Shown piece after piece: positions 37,930 through 47,676 of a DNA stretch of 64,000 nt. The notes under the pieces are model-generated. The model was not told the origin of the DNA. It ran no database searches and saw only the letters and a program-made list of their open reading frames with translations. Made by a program: the position numbers and the translations under genes. Position 1 is the stretch's first letter. Each line of letters begins with the position of its first letter. The DNA is from Bacillus sp. FSL H8-0547 (lineage in GTDB: Bacteria; Bacillota; Bacilli; Bacillales; Bacillaceae): NCBI GenBank assembly GCA_038002745.1, contig JBBODD010000001.1, forward strand, positions 2,232,001 to 2,296,000, given 5' to 3'.

Positions 37930-38880
37930 ATGTCTTTTGCTTCTGAAACAAAAAAAGAACTGACTAACATAGAACTTAAACCATGTTGTTTAAAAGCAGA
38001 ACTGTCTGCACTCATCCGGATGAATGGCTCTCTTTCTTTTTCGAATCGAAAATTGATTCTAGATATTCAGACTGAAAATGCAGCAATAGCCAGAAGAATT
38101 TATACTCTCTTAAAAAAGCAGTATGACGTTTCTGTTGAACTGCTTGTCCGGAAAAAAATGCGTTTGAAAAAGAATAATGTCTATATCGTTCGGCTGATAG
38201 AGAAAGCCCGTGAAATTTTGGAGGATTTAAGCATCCTTGGGGAGAATTTCACCTTTATTAGAAGCATTTCCGAAGATCTCGTTAAAAAGAAGTGCTGCAG
38301 AAGATCGTATATCAGAGGGGCATTCCTTGCAGGAGGTTCAGTGAATAATCCTGAAACATCCTCATACCATCTGGAAATTTTCTCTCTGTACAAAGAACAT
38401 AATGATGCACTGTGCGAGCTGATGAATGTTTTTAACCTGAACAGCAAAACACTTGAGCGGAAAAAGGGGTATATCACTTATCTCAAGGAAGCGGAAAAAA
38501 TCTCCGAGTTGTTAAGTATCATTGGAGGCCATCAGGCGCTGCTGCGCTTTGAGGATGTACGCATCGTGAGAGATATGAGAAACTCCGTAAACAGGCTCGT
38601 CAATTGTGAAACCGCTAACTTAAATAAAACAATTGGCGCTGCGATCCGCCAGGTTGAAAATATTAAATACATTGATGAAAAAATGGGTCTTGAAGCTCTG
38701 CCTGATAAATTAAGCGAAATTGCAAGACTGCGGGTAGAGTATCAGGATGTCACGCTGAAAGAGCTCGGAGAAATGGTATCGAGCGGCAAAATCAGCAAAT
38801 CAGGCATAAACCATCGCCTGAGAAAATTGGACGAAATTGCAGAACAGCTTAGAAACGGCCAGCCGGTAACAATCAAATAA
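37930..38880 (+). CDS. whiA: DNA-binding protein WhiA
   Basis: The 316-aa protein has N-terminal LAGLIDADG-like homing-endonuclease-derived domains (1-215, with [20 protein letters not shown]). A C-terminal helix-turn-helix follows (about 255-310, [20 protein letters not shown] and [12 protein letters not shown]). In Bacillus WhiA affects cell division and chromosome segregation. ATG at 37930 follows GGAGGGTGCAGAACG and yields the normal length; the frame extends upstream. Confidence 0.96.
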   Translation: MSFASETKKELTNIELKPCCLKAELSALIRMNGSLSFSNRKLILDIQTENAAIARRIYTLLKKQYDVSVELLVRKKMRLKKNNVYIVRLIEKAREILEDLSILGENFTFIRSISEDLVKKKCCRRSYIRGAFLAGGSVNNPETSSYHLEIFSLYKEHNDALCELMNVFNLNSKTLERKKGYITYLKEAEKISELLSIIGGHQALLRFEDVRIVRDMRNSVNRLVNCETANLNKTIGAAIRQVENIKYIDEKMGLEALPDKLSEIARLRVEYQDVTLKELGEMVSSGKISKSGINHRLRKLDEIAEQLRNGQPVTIK

Positions 38881-38905
38881 AAAGGGGAAAGCAGAGGGGA
38901 TTTAC

Positions 38906-39163
38906 ATGGCTCAAAAACAGGTCGAAGTTCGTTTGAAAACAGGCTTACAAGCACGTCCCGCAGCGTTATTTGTACAAGAGGCCAACAGGTACGCATCAGA
39001 TATCTTCCTTGAGAAGGATGGAAAAAAGGTTAACGCAAAAAGCATCATGGGGCTCATGAGCCTTGCCATCAGCTCAGGATCAACCGTCACACTGATTGCA
39101 GAAGGCCACGACGAAAACGAAGCACTTGAAGTTTTAACGGAATACGTAAAGCAGGAAGCTTAA
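38906..39163 (+). CDS. crh: Catabolite-repression HPr paralog Crh
   Basis: Crh is an HPr-like protein that, phosphorylated at Ser46 by HPrK/P, serves as a CcpA corepressor. The 85-aa sequence has Gln15 (in TGLQARPAA) in place of the phosphotransfer His15 of HPr, and Ser46 in NAKSIMGLM. So it cannot work in sugar transport but keeps the regulatory site. It ends the yvcI cluster with its own terminator. Confidence 0.97.
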   Translation: MAQKQVEVRLKTGLQARPAALFVQEANRYASDIFLEKDGKKVNAKSIMGLMSLAISSGSTVTLIAEGHDENEALEVLTEYVKQEA

Positions 39164-39189
39164 AAACGGCCATTGGGCCGTTTTTTTTA
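39163..39189 (+). terminator. crh terminator
   Basis: AACGGCC / GGGCCGTT-type stem with loop ATT, followed by eight T residues. Confidence 0.9.
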
Positions 39190-39207
39190 TGGCGCAAGTT
39201 TACCGGC

Positions 39208-39960
39208 AGGTGACTGTAATGGTCCGGTGCAGCAAATCAACTGGAAAATGCTCGAGAGGCATGCTAGAAAAAAGGTAGTTTGCGCCTGTATGGGAAGTTG
39301 GTCGTAAATTAGGGAAAGTTGGTAGATACGCAAACAAAGTTGGTTGTAAAATGCTCATAGTTGGAAGTATTGCACTCATTGTTGGATGTAATGCAACTAT
39401 TTTTATGAATCGGGACTGGGCAGGTGCCTGATTTATCTGCCTGATCAAGCACAGTGCAGCAAATCAACTGCCGAATGGCCAAGAACTTGCTAGAAAAAGA
39501 GGTAGTTTGCGCCTGTATGGGAAGTTGGTCGTAAATTAGGGAAAGTTGGTAGATACGCAAACAAAGTTGGTTGTAAAATGCTCATAGTTGGAAGTATTGC
39601 ACTCATTGTTGGATGTAATGCAACTATTTTTATGAATCGGGACTGCGCAGGTGCCTGATTTAGTTACCTGACCAATTAAAGAGCACTAAATCAACTGCTA
39701 AATGGCCAAGATCTTACTAGTAAAAGAGGTAGTTTGCGCCTGTATGGGGAGCTGGTAGTAAATTAGAAAGAGTTGGTAGATACGCAATCAAAGTTGGTTG
39801 TAAAATGCGCGAAGTTGGTTGTATTCCACTCATTTTTGGAAGTAACACACTGAGCTCTGTTAATCAGGACTGCGCAGGTACCTGTTTTAGCTATTCGACC
39901 AAGTCCAGTGCACCAAATCAACTGACAAATGGCCAAGATCTTGCTGGAAAAAGAGGTATC
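39208..39960. repeat. 227-bp tandem array with internal 21-bp phased repeats
   Basis: The landmark GGTAGTTTGCGCCTGTATGG starts at 39274 and 39501, with a close variant at 39728 and a truncated copy at 39955: three exact 227-bp steps. Within each unit the pentamer GTTGG recurs five times at exactly 21 bp (offsets 24, 45, 66, 87 and 108), two DNA helical turns. On the minus strand this reads as a 7-codon pattern (PTMSAIL / PTMSILQ-like), so long open frames appear there without start sites or codon bias. The array fills the gap between the crh and clpP terminators. Copies 1 and 2 are nearly identical; copy 3 is more diverged. Confidence 0.93.
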
Positions 39961-39992
39961 CAGCGTTCGTTTGGCTCTAAAATCCAAATAAA

Positions 39993-40018
39993 AAAGAACG
40001 GCACAATGCCGTTCTTTT
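39993..40018 (-). terminator. clpP terminator
   Basis: AAGAACGGCA / TGCCGTTCTT stem with loop CAAT-type centre and T-tracts on both strands, eight bases after the minus-strand clpP stop. Confidence 0.9.
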
Positions 40019-40026
40019 TGCACTTT

Positions 40027-40626
40027 TTATTTTTTGTCTGCTAACGTATTGCGGTCCATGACTTTGTCAATCAGGCCGTACTCAAGTGCACGCTCTGCTG
40101 TCATGAAGTTGTCGCGGTCTGTGTCGCGCGCGATGACTTCAATCGGCTGGCCTGTGCGGTCTGCAAGGATTTGATTAAGCTTGTCGCGAAGGAAAAGGAT
40201 GCGTTTTGCAGCAATCTCAATTTCCGTAGCCTGGCCTTGCGCTCCTCCAAGAGGCTGATGAATCATGACTTCAGAGTTTGGAAGGGCATAACGTTTGCCT
40301 TTGGCGCCTGCTGCAAGAAGGAATGCTCCCATAGAAGCTGCCATACCGATGCAGATTGTTGATACTTGCGGCTTGATGAACTGCATTGTATCGTAAATGG
40401 CCATACCGGCAGTGATGGATCCGCCAGGGCTGTTGATGTAGATGGAAATGTCTTTTTCCGGATCTTCTGCTTCTAAGAATAAAAGCTGAGAAACGATTGA
40501 GTTTGCAACGTTATCATCAATTCCGCTTCCAAGCATGATGATGCGGTCTTTTAAAAGACGTGAGTAAATATCATATGCACGTTCACCGCGGTTTGTCTGT
40601 TCAATAACTGTAGGAATTAAATTCAT
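40027..40626 (-). CDS. clpP: ATP-dependent Clp protease proteolytic subunit
   Basis: ClpP forms the tetradecameric serine protease that degrades substrates fed by ClpC, ClpX and ClpE. The 199-aa protein has the full triad: Ser98 (GMAASMGAF), His123 (VMIHQPLGG) and Asp172 (RDTDRDNF). The N-terminus [20 protein letters not shown] is the Bacillus type. ATG at 40626 follows AAAGGAGGAAATA. A sigma-A promoter overlapped by a CtsR box lies upstream, so it belongs to the class III heat-shock regulon. Confidence 0.98.
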   Translation of the reverse strand: MNLIPTVIEQTNRGERAYDIYSRLLKDRIIMLGSGIDDNVANSIVSQLLFLEAEDPEKDISIYINSPGGSITAGMAIYDTMQFIKPQVSTICIGMAASMGAFLLAAGAKGKRYALPNSEVMIHQPLGGAQGQATEIEIAAKRILFLRDKLNQILADRTGQPIEVIARDTDRDNFMTAERALEYGLIDKVMDRNTLADKK

Positions 40627-40668
40627 CGTATTTCCTCCTTTAAAGTAAAGGTAAATTTATGTACTCTC

Positions 40669-40698
40669 ATCATACAACTAAGGTCAATAAAGGTCAAA
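40669..40698 (-). promoter_or_regulatory. clpP promoter overlapped by a CtsR operator
   Basis: On the minus strand TTGACC (40697-40692), a 17-bp spacer and TATGAT (40674-40669) form a sigma-A promoter. On the plus strand GGTCAATAAAGGTCAAA (40682-40698) is the tandem heptad recognised by CtsR, covering the -35 and spacer. Heat shock would release CtsR and induce clpP. Confidence 0.92.
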
Positions 40699-40812
40699 CG
40701 AAACGCTGCCGCCTGAGCATCTTTAAGGCACCTCTTATGTATATGTCAGAGCTAGTAACTGTAACCATGTTACCCAATTTTTCTTTTTTTCAAACGATTG
40801 GAGAAGAAGGAG

Positions 40813-41832
40813 CTATTTTTTTGAGATATGCAGTCCTTCCTGTGCCAGGGCGTAGTGAATGCCGTGTTTAAGCGTAGAGAGGCATGGAATGTTCTGCATC
40901 TGATACCGCGAGCTGACGATTTTCATGCTGAGTTCGGGTGAAATGCCCACTAGAATGCATGAAGTTCCAAGAAGCGCAGAAGCCTGAACAAGCTTTTGAA
41001 GCAAGTCGATTGTAAACTCGTCCACTTGTGAAATAGCTGTCAGATCAAGAATAAGAAACCTCGCTTTATACTCGGGCAGGTTAGAGAGCGTTTTTGTTAA
41101 AAGCTCCTCAGCTCTCGCTTCGTCGTATCTTCCGATCATCGCAAGGACGATGATGTTGTCAAGAACTGGGATGATTGGTGAAGAAATTTCCTTTACCAAA
41201 TCAACAAGATCGGCTGTCCGCTTAGCAACACTTTGTTCCAGTGCAATCATGTCAGCCCTTTCCTGCTCCTGAATCAGTGAGCGGATATTTCGCTGGGGAG
41301 TGATTCCGGAAGGCGAAAATTCAAATTCTGAATACGGATCTCCGCTTGTCTGGCTTTTCACCACTCTGTACCAGACGGTTTTCCCGAACAGTCCGCTTAG
41401 GACGCCGGCCCAGTGACCGGCCAGGAACGAACCCTCCACCGTCTTGCCCTGAGCTTTGTTCACCTTATACTCCCAGCCATTTTCGATCCTCACTACAGCT
41501 CTGCAGTCGTCATAGGACAGAACATCGATCGCGGTTTTACCCCAGCCGGCTGTAACATATGTATTCGGCAGGCTCTTTAAGATATCCTCTGTTTTTCCGA
41601 TGGATCGCTTATAAAAGTCGCTGACAATTTCTCCTGTACGGTACCCTGCCGTTTCAAGTACCACTCTTGCTGCTTGTTCCCCGGAAATTTCTTCAATTGA
41701 ATCAAGAAATGTTTTAAATGCCGTATTGATCCAGAATAATACGACTTCATCTCCTTCAAATTGGTAGGCTGCCTGTGATAAATCCCAATCAAAGGAAGAA
41801 CCGTTTACATTTATTGAATAGCGGTCTGTCAT
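40813..41832 (-). CDS. RsbR-like STAS protein with N-terminal V4R-type domain
   Basis: The 339-aa protein has an N-terminal sensor-like region (about 1-190). It contains the V4R/XylR_N-type pattern DDCRAVVRIENGWEY and EGSFLAGHWAGVLSGLFG. A coiled linker (195-225) leads to a C-terminal STAS domain (about 228-330, FLILDLTAISQVDEFTIDLL and CILVGISPELSM). This layout resembles RsbR paralogs of the stressosome that feeds the sigma-B pathway, though the sensor domain differs from the globin-like domain of RsbRA. ATG at 41832 follows AAAGGAGATAAAA. It is monocistronic, with no rsb partners nearby. Confidence 0.75.
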   Translation of the reverse strand: MTDRYSINVNGSSFDWDLSQAAYQFEGDEVVLFWINTAFKTFLDSIEEISGEQAARVVLETAGYRTGEIVSDFYKRSIGKTEDILKSLPNTYVTAGWGKTAIDVLSYDDCRAVVRIENGWEYKVNKAQGKTVEGSFLAGHWAGVLSGLFGKTVWYRVVKSQTSGDPYSEFEFSPSGITPQRNIRSLIQEQERADMIALEQSVAKRTADLVDLVKEISSPIIPVLDNIIVLAMIGRYDEARAEELLTKTLSNLPEYKARFLILDLTAISQVDEFTIDLLQKLVQASALLGTSCILVGISPELSMKIVSSRYQMQNIPCLSTLKHGIHYALAQEGLHISKK

Positions 41833-41995
41833 TATGTTTTATCTCCTTTATTCTGCTGTTGCTTTTATAAACCCTTTACCCGTTCTGCCGCTGTTGTAAA
41901 GCCTGTATTTCTAATCATACAATAGAATCTGCCCGCCTGTATATTTTGGAAGTGCATAAAATATAGCGCTTTCTGGACACAAAGAAAAATAACGC

Positions 41996-42025
41996 TTGAA
42001 ACAGGCAAAGGTTTTGTCGTATAAT
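41996..42025 (+). promoter_or_regulatory. Promoter of tRNA-Arg
   Basis: TTGAAA (41996-42001), an 18-bp spacer and TATAAT (42020-42025), about 20 bp before the mature tRNA 5' end. Confidence 0.8.
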
Positions 42026-42045
42026 AGCGCTACTGGCCAATACGT

Positions 42046-42121
42046 GCGCTCGTAGCTCAGTTGGATAGAGCGGTGGTTTCCGGTACCACGTCTGTCGGAG
42101 GTTCGAATCCTCTCGAGCGCG
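42046..42121 (+). tRNA. tRNA-Arg (anticodon CCG)
   Basis: The cloverleaf is complete: acceptor GCGCTCG / CGAGCGC with discriminator G, D stem GCTC / GAGC, anticodon stem GTGGT / ACCAC with loop TTCCGGT (anticodon CCG), and a T arm with TTCGAAT loop. The variable region appears to be seven bases, slightly long for a class I tRNA. CCA is not encoded. It reads CGG arginine codons and corresponds to the single tRNA-Arg gene near clpP in B. subtilis. Confidence 0.95.
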
Positions 42122-42132
42122 TCTAAATGATA

Positions 42133-42166
42133 GAGAGCTGTTTCCTTAGGGAAGCAGCTCTTTTTC
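42133..42166 (+). terminator. tRNA-Arg terminator
   Basis: AGAGCTG-T-TTCC / GGAA-G-CAGCTCT stem with loop TTAG, followed by TTTTTCATTTTT. Confidence 0.88.
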
Positions 42167-42288
42167 ATTTTTTAAAAGAACGATCAGTCGAAACTGCTAG
42201 ACTTTCAAGGAAACAGGCTCATGCATCAGGGTAAGTGCCTTTCCAAAACTCCTCACTCTATCATCTACTATATAAAGGAGTGATAAAA

Positions 42289-43314
42289 GTGAGTGTTTCG
42301 GATAAATATCAGATCGAGCAGCGCTATATTCGAATTGGAAATTCGAGACCGGGAACAGGTCTGACCGGCCCGCTCTTCATTGTTGCACATGAGACCGCTA
42401 ACAACTCTGCAGATGCTGATGATCATTTTTCCTATTTTAATAACTCTCAGCCGAGTGCGTCTGCCCACACATTTATAGATGATGGAAAAATTCTTGAGAT
42501 TATTCCTCTGAATGAAAAAGCCTATCATAATTTATATACAAATCCTGAGGACAACCGGCTCTTCGGGGCTGATGCAAATGATGCGGCAATTGGAGTGGAA
42601 CTCTGCCGCACGGGCGTTTTTCGTGAGGCATATGACAGGTATGTCTGGTACCATGCGTACCTTTGCCGCAGGTTTGATCTCGATCCTTCGACTAAAATTG
42701 TCGCACACAGTACGCTTGACCCTCGCAGGCGCTCAGACCCTGAAAGCTGGCTTGTACCGAACGGAGTAACGTTCGCGCAGTTTTTAAGGGATGTCCGTGC
42801 CTATTACAATGCGTGGGACAGCAGCACGTCTCCGCCGATCAGAGTCCAGCCGCCCGAGCGTGAAACAGGCAGTGAAATTGATACGACTGTGCTGAGAAGC
42901 GGGGATTCGGGATCGGATGTGCAATTTTTGCAGAAAAAGCTGATTTCCCTTGGATACTCACTTCCGAGATTCGGGGCAGACGGAACGTTTGGAGCTGAAA
43001 CAGAGGCTGCGGTGAGGCAATTTCAGCAGGAGCAGCGCATCCTCGTTGACGGGATTGTCGGACCGGAAACGTTCAGCAGGCTGAACAGAGCGAAACCAAG
43101 GCGTCCAAAGCCGTTTCCGGGGACTCTTTACAGACTGAAGACTCCGTACATGAGAGGATCCAATATTGGAGAAATCCAAAGGAAACTTGGTGTTCCTGCT
43201 GATTCGGTCTATGGCCCTGTCACAGCACAGGCAGTAAGGGATTTTCAGAGAAAAGAAGGGCTTAAGGTTGACGGAATTGTCGGACCTGCAACCTGGGCAC
43301 GGCTGTTCCGCTGA
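42289..43314 (+). CDS. N-acetylmuramoyl-L-alanine amidase with two PG-binding domains
   Basis: The 341-aa protein has an Amidase_2 catalytic domain (about residues 10-180). Its zinc-ligand pattern is VAHETAN (first His), IVAHSTLDPRRRSDP (second His and Asp), with GVELCRTG between. Two C-terminal PG_binding_1 modules follow (about 215-270 and 285-340), each with FLQKKL- or IQRKLG-type helices and a VDGIVGPETF- or VDGIVGPATW-type ending. No signal peptide is visible, as for phage-type or spore-associated amidases. GTG at 42289 follows AAAGGAGTGATAA. It is not conserved at this place in B. subtilis. Confidence 0.88.
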   Translation: MSVSDKYQIEQRYIRIGNSRPGTGLTGPLFIVAHETANNSADADDHFSYFNNSQPSASAHTFIDDGKILEIIPLNEKAYHNLYTNPEDNRLFGADANDAAIGVELCRTGVFREAYDRYVWYHAYLCRRFDLDPSTKIVAHSTLDPRRRSDPESWLVPNGVTFAQFLRDVRAYYNAWDSSTSPPIRVQPPERETGSEIDTTVLRSGDSGSDVQFLQKKLISLGYSLPRFGADGTFGAETEAAVRQFQQEQRILVDGIVGPETFSRLNRAKPRRPKPFPGTLYRLKTPYMRGSNIGEIQRKLGVPADSVYGPVTAQAVRDFQRKEGLKVDGIVGPATWARLFR

Positions 43315-43330
43315 AAATAAGGAAAAAAAG

Positions 43331-43362
43331 CCCCGCCGGGAATTCCCGGCGGGGCATGTTTT
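43331..43362. terminator. Strong palindromic terminator
   Basis: A perfect inverted repeat, GCCCCGCCGGG / CCCGGCGGGGC around AATT, is preceded on plus by seven A residues (a T-tract for minus transcription) and followed by ATGTTTT. It ends the amidase gene and can serve yvfG from the other side. Confidence 0.88.
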
Positions 43363-43486
43363 AATGGAATGTGAATACTATGTAAGCAGTCCAGTAAGCC
43401 GCACTGGACAAGAAGTGTTTATTGCCGCGCTTGGCGACTCAACATAACCAATGATAAATCATCATCCGTATTTTGTGAACAGGTAA

Positions 43487-43705
43487 TTATTTCAAGGTGG
43501 CTTTCACCTTATTGTACGCCTCATCAAGATTTTGAATCCGTTTCAGCACAACCGAATTTTTGGTCAGCTGATCTTGTACAAGAGTGGAAACAACCGACCG
43601 GTAATACCGGTTCATTGCATCAAGCTCAGGAATCTGGTTCTCGTTGTGTCTAAGATGTTCTTTGAAATTCTGTACAAAATAGGGAACTGAAAATAATTCG
43701 CTCAA
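43487..43705 (-). CDS. yvfG: Small conserved protein YvfG
   Basis: The 72-aa protein starts SELFSVPYFVQNFKEHL and ends DQLTKNSVVLKRIQNLDEAYNKVK, matching YvfG, which lies beside sigL in B. subtilis. It is helical and charged, with no signal peptide. Function is unknown. TTG at 43705 is preferred over the in-frame ATG at 43738 because AAGGAGAGA lies five bases upstream and the product then has the known length. It is divergent from sigL. Confidence 0.85.
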   Translation of the reverse strand: MSELFSVPYFVQNFKEHLRHNENQIPELDAMNRYYRSVVSTLVQDQLTKNSVVLKRIQNLDEAYNKVKATLK

Positions 43706-43783
43706 ATTGATCTCTCCTTTGAAGTTTCTTCCATTCAATGACGGACCGTTTTCGTGTAAAATGAACAGCAGGGGGAACGATCT

Positions 43784-45100
43784 ATGGATATGAAAGCAGG
43801 TTTATTTCAAGAGCAGTCCTTAAAACTGAATATGACACAGGAACTAAAGCAAGCGATTACTCTCCTACAGTACTCTTCTATGGAACTCGCGTCCTACATA
43901 GAGGACCTTACCCTTGAAAATCCCCTCATCGATGTGAAAGACAAGCCTGATTCAGGCGTATTGTATCATACCTCAGCCCTCAAAACGGCAAATGCCTCAA
44001 AAAAAGGAGACTTGCTTGAAAATGCAGCGAGCAGGACGGCGACTCTGCAGCAGCACCTGGAATCTCAGCTGCTTGGCATGAAAATGCAGCCTAAGGAGAA
44101 AAAAGCGCTGCACATTCTGATTCATGCCCTGGATCCAAACGGGTATATAGAAGAAGATCTGCAGGTGCTGGCAGAAAGATTCAGCATCAGCGAAGATGAA
44201 CTGCAGATACAGCTTGAAAATCTTCAAAAGCTTGATCCTGCAGGTGTGGGAGCCAGAAACCTGCAGGAGTGCATCTACCTTCAGCTGCTGCGGCTGCCTG
44301 AGCGCAATCAGACAGCAGAGCTGATTATCCGCGATTATTTCTATCTTTTTGCAGAAAAGTCATGGAAAGAGCTTGCAAAAAAAACGAAACTGGAATTGAG
44401 AGAGATACAAAGTGTGCAGGACTTTATCCAAAAGCTGCATCCCCGTCCAGGTCTTGCTTTTCATCATGCCCATGACAGCTACATTGTGCCGGAGCTGATC
44501 GTAAAGAAAGTAAGCGGTGAGTGGCAAGTGATGTATAATGAAGGGAGTTCACCAAAAATCGGGGTGAATTCTTCGTATGAAGCTGCCTTTTCATCCACTG
44601 ATGATGCGGATGTGAAGCAGTATCTTTCGTCTAAACTCAATCAGTGCAAATGGCTGATGAAAACATTGAATCAGCGGAAAGCGACCATGCTTAAAGTGAT
44701 GCATGAAATTCTCAGAAGACAGACGGACTTCTTTGAAAAAGGCGGGCACTTTTTGAAACCGCTGACACTAAAAGCCGTAGCGGATGTGATCGATGTGCAT
44801 GAGTCAACGGTGAGCCGTACGGTCAGGGAGAAATACGTACAGACACCGCATGGTCTGTATGAACTGAAGTTTTTCTTCTCAAATGGCCTTGAGCAGACTT
44901 CTCAGGACATTACGTCATCGGCTGTAAAATCACTCATCCAAAAGATGATCGAGAGCGAAAATAAACTGTCTCCGCTTTCTGACCAGCGAATTGCAGACAC
45001 ACTCTCACAGGAACACGGAATCGAAGTTTCAAGACGGACTGTAGCCAAGTACAGAGATCAGCTTGGCATTGCATCTTCATCTGCAAGAAAACGATATTAG
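43784..45100 (+). CDS. sigL: RNA polymerase sigma-54 factor
   Basis: SigL directs polymerase to -24/-12 promoters that need enhancer-binding activators, in Bacillus mainly for amino acid and levan catabolism and cold adaptation. The 438-aa protein has the N-terminal activator-contact region (QSLKLNMTQELKQAITLLQ), a core-binding middle, the helix-turn-helix ALKAVADVIDVHESTVSRTV-like segment and the RpoN box SRRTVAKYRDQLGI. ATG at 43784 follows AGGGGGAAC. A glutaredoxin-like gene starts 11 bp after it. Confidence 0.96.
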   Translation: MDMKAGLFQEQSLKLNMTQELKQAITLLQYSSMELASYIEDLTLENPLIDVKDKPDSGVLYHTSALKTANASKKGDLLENAASRTATLQQHLESQLLGMKMQPKEKKALHILIHALDPNGYIEEDLQVLAERFSISEDELQIQLENLQKLDPAGVGARNLQECIYLQLLRLPERNQTAELIIRDYFYLFAEKSWKELAKKTKLELREIQSVQDFIQKLHPRPGLAFHHAHDSYIVPELIVKKVSGEWQVMYNEGSSPKIGVNSSYEAAFSSTDDADVKQYLSSKLNQCKWLMKTLNQRKATMLKVMHEILRRQTDFFEKGGHFLKPLTLKAVADVIDVHESTVSRTVREKYVQTPHGLYELKFFFSNGLEQTSQDITSSAVKSLIQKMIESENKLSPLSDQRIADTLSQEHGIEVSRRTVAKYRDQLGIASSSARKRY

Positions 45101-45111
45101 GATGTGTTGGA

Positions 45112-45369
45112 ATGATTTTAAATGTGTACTCAAGAGAAGGCTGTCCTCTTTGTGAGGAGGCCATCGAGGAATTAAACGGGCTGAAAGCGGATTTGGACCT
45201 GGACATACAGGTAATCGATATTCACTCAGACGATGGTCTGCTCGAAAAGTATCAGCTCATGATACCGGTGGCAGAATGTGACGGAAAAATCATCGGATAC
45301 GGCCGTATCAGAAAAGAATTAATAAGAAAGCGGTTACTTGAAAAAAAGCAAGAAACAATAGTTGAATAA
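45112..45369 (+). CDS. Glutaredoxin-like protein
   Basis: The 85-aa thioredoxin-fold protein has the redox motif CPLC (residues 10-13, YSREGCPLCEEA) and the cis-proline segment MIPVAECDGK (IPV). It fits the DUF836 / glutaredoxin-like family. It probably forms a transcription unit with sigL, 11 bp downstream, and ends at a hairpin overlapping the cggR promoter. The partner substrate is unknown. Confidence 0.82.
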   Translation: MILNVYSREGCPLCEEAIEELNGLKADLDLDIQVIDIHSDDGLLEKYQLMIPVAECDGKIIGYGRIRKELIRKRLLEKKQETIVE

Positions 45370-45390
45370 GCGAATTCACCCTGCTAGAAT
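45362..45390 (+). promoter_or_regulatory. Putative cggR operon promoter
   Basis: TTGAAT (45362-45367), a 17-bp spacer and TAGAAT (45385-45390). The predicted start near 45397 places the CggR operator just downstream, as in B. subtilis, where CggR blocks elongation. The -10 falls within the loop of the upstream gene's terminator, an unusual overlap that lowers confidence. Confidence 0.55.
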
Positions 45391-45418
45391 ATGAATTGAA
45401 GCAGGGATGATTTTTTTT
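45378..45418 (+). terminator. Terminator of the sigL/glutaredoxin unit
   Basis: CCCTGCT / AGCAGGG stem with a 14-base loop, followed by ATGATTTTTTTTG. Confidence 0.7.
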
Positions 45419-45427
45419 GCGGACAGT

Positions 45428-45464
45428 GGGACACAATACGTCATATAGGGACAAATGAAGTCCC
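45428..45464 (+). promoter_or_regulatory. CggR operator
   Basis: Three GGGAC-type half-sites (GGGAC at 45428-45432 and 45448-45452, and the inverted GTCCC at 45460-45464) spaced as in the B. subtilis CggR operator. It lies about 100 bp before cggR. Fructose-1,6-bisphosphate would relieve CggR binding. Confidence 0.8.
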
Positions 45465-45567
45465 GCGATTCTTAGTAAATAAGAAATTTCGTTAAAAAGG
45501 TCAGCCGGAATTAGATGCGCCGATTCGTGCATCAAGGCACATTTCTTATTTGAAAGGAATTAATACG

Positions 45568-46596
45568 ATGAGATCACTGATTGAAGTCCAAAAAAAATTA
45601 TTGCCTGATCTGCTTCTTGTTATGCAAAAGCGATATCAGATCCTTCAGTACATAAGACTGATGCAGCCGATCGGCAGAAGAAGCCTTTCATCGAGCCTCG
45701 GCATAAGCGAGCGGATTCTCAGGGGAGAAGTTCAGTTTCTGAAAGATCAGAACCTGATAGAGATTTTCCCGGCCGGAATGACGCTGACAAAAGAAGGATC
45801 GCACCTGCTGAACGTTCTGGAAGAAGCGATGAAAGATGTTTTAGGTTTAACGTTTTTGGAAAATACATTAAAGGAACGTTTAAATCTGAAAAAGGTTATT
45901 GTCGTTTCTGGAGACAGCGATCAATTCTCATGGGTGAAAAAAGAAATGGGAAGAGCTTGCGTCTCATGCATAAAGGAACGTCTTACCGGGAAAAATATCG
46001 TCGCTGTCACTGGAGGAACAACGATTGCAGCCGTCGCAGAAATGATGACGCCTGACAGCAAAAACCGCGAGCAGCTATATGTGCCTGCGCGGGGAGGCCT
46101 TGGTGAAAATGTAGAAAACCAGGCAAACACGATCTGTGCAAAAATGGCCGAACGGGCAATGGGCAACTACCGTCTGCTCCACGTTCCGGACCAGCTCAGC
46201 AAGGAAGCGTATCTTTCTATTACAGAAGAGCCTTCTATAAAAGAACTGCTTTCGCTCATTAAATCTTCAAGTATGGTCGTTCACGGAATAGGAGACGCTA
46301 AGACAATGGCGGAACGCCGTAAAACGCTGCCTGAAGATTACATAAAGATTGAGCAGGGCGAAGCTGTCGCAGAAGCATTCGGATACTACTTCAACCAGGA
46401 GGGGGAAGTTGTCCACAAAGTGCAGACTGTCGGCATGCAGCTGAGTGACCTTGAGAAGATTCAAAACGTCATCGCAGTAGCGGGCGGCGCTTCAAAAGCC
46501 GGAGCCATCCAGGCTTATCTGAAGCAGGCACAGGGTTCCATCCTGATAACGGATGAAGGTGCCGCAAAAGAGTTAATAAGGGATATTCATCCCTAA
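45568..46596 (+). CDS. cggR: Central glycolytic genes regulator CggR
   Basis: CggR is a SorC-family repressor of the lower glycolytic operon, relieved by fructose-1,6-bisphosphate. The 342-aa protein has an N-terminal winged helix (LMQPIGRRSLSSSLGISERIL, about residues 30-50; core GRRSLSSSLGISER). A sugar-binding domain follows with VAVTGGTTIAAVAEMM and FVPARGGLGE-like VPARGGLGENVENQANT. ATG at 45568 follows GAAAGGAATTAATACG. It is the first gene before gapA. Confidence 0.96.
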   Translation: MRSLIEVQKKLLPDLLLVMQKRYQILQYIRLMQPIGRRSLSSSLGISERILRGEVQFLKDQNLIEIFPAGMTLTKEGSHLLNVLEEAMKDVLGLTFLENTLKERLNLKKVIVVSGDSDQFSWVKKEMGRACVSCIKERLTGKNIVAVTGGTTIAAVAEMMTPDSKNREQLYVPARGGLGENVENQANTICAKMAERAMGNYRLLHVPDQLSKEAYLSITEEPSIKELLSLIKSSSMVVHGIGDAKTMAERRKTLPEDYIKIEQGEAVAEAFGYYFNQEGEVVHKVQTVGMQLSDLEKIQNVIAVAGGASKAGAIQAYLKQAQGSILITDEGAAKELIRDIHP

Positions 46597-46604
46597 TTAT
46601 ATAG

Positions 46605-47657
<1,053 letters not shown>

Positions 47658-47676
47658 TTCTTAAGTCGCACGAAGT

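Noticed and set aside
39200-40023. Minus-strand frames of 82-86 codons in the 227-bp array
   Set aside because: They repeat with the array period, lack ribosome sites and arise because the 21-bp sub-repeat is a multiple of three.
41911-42168. Minus-strand frame of 85 codons
   Set aside because: It runs across the tRNA-Arg gene on the opposite strand.
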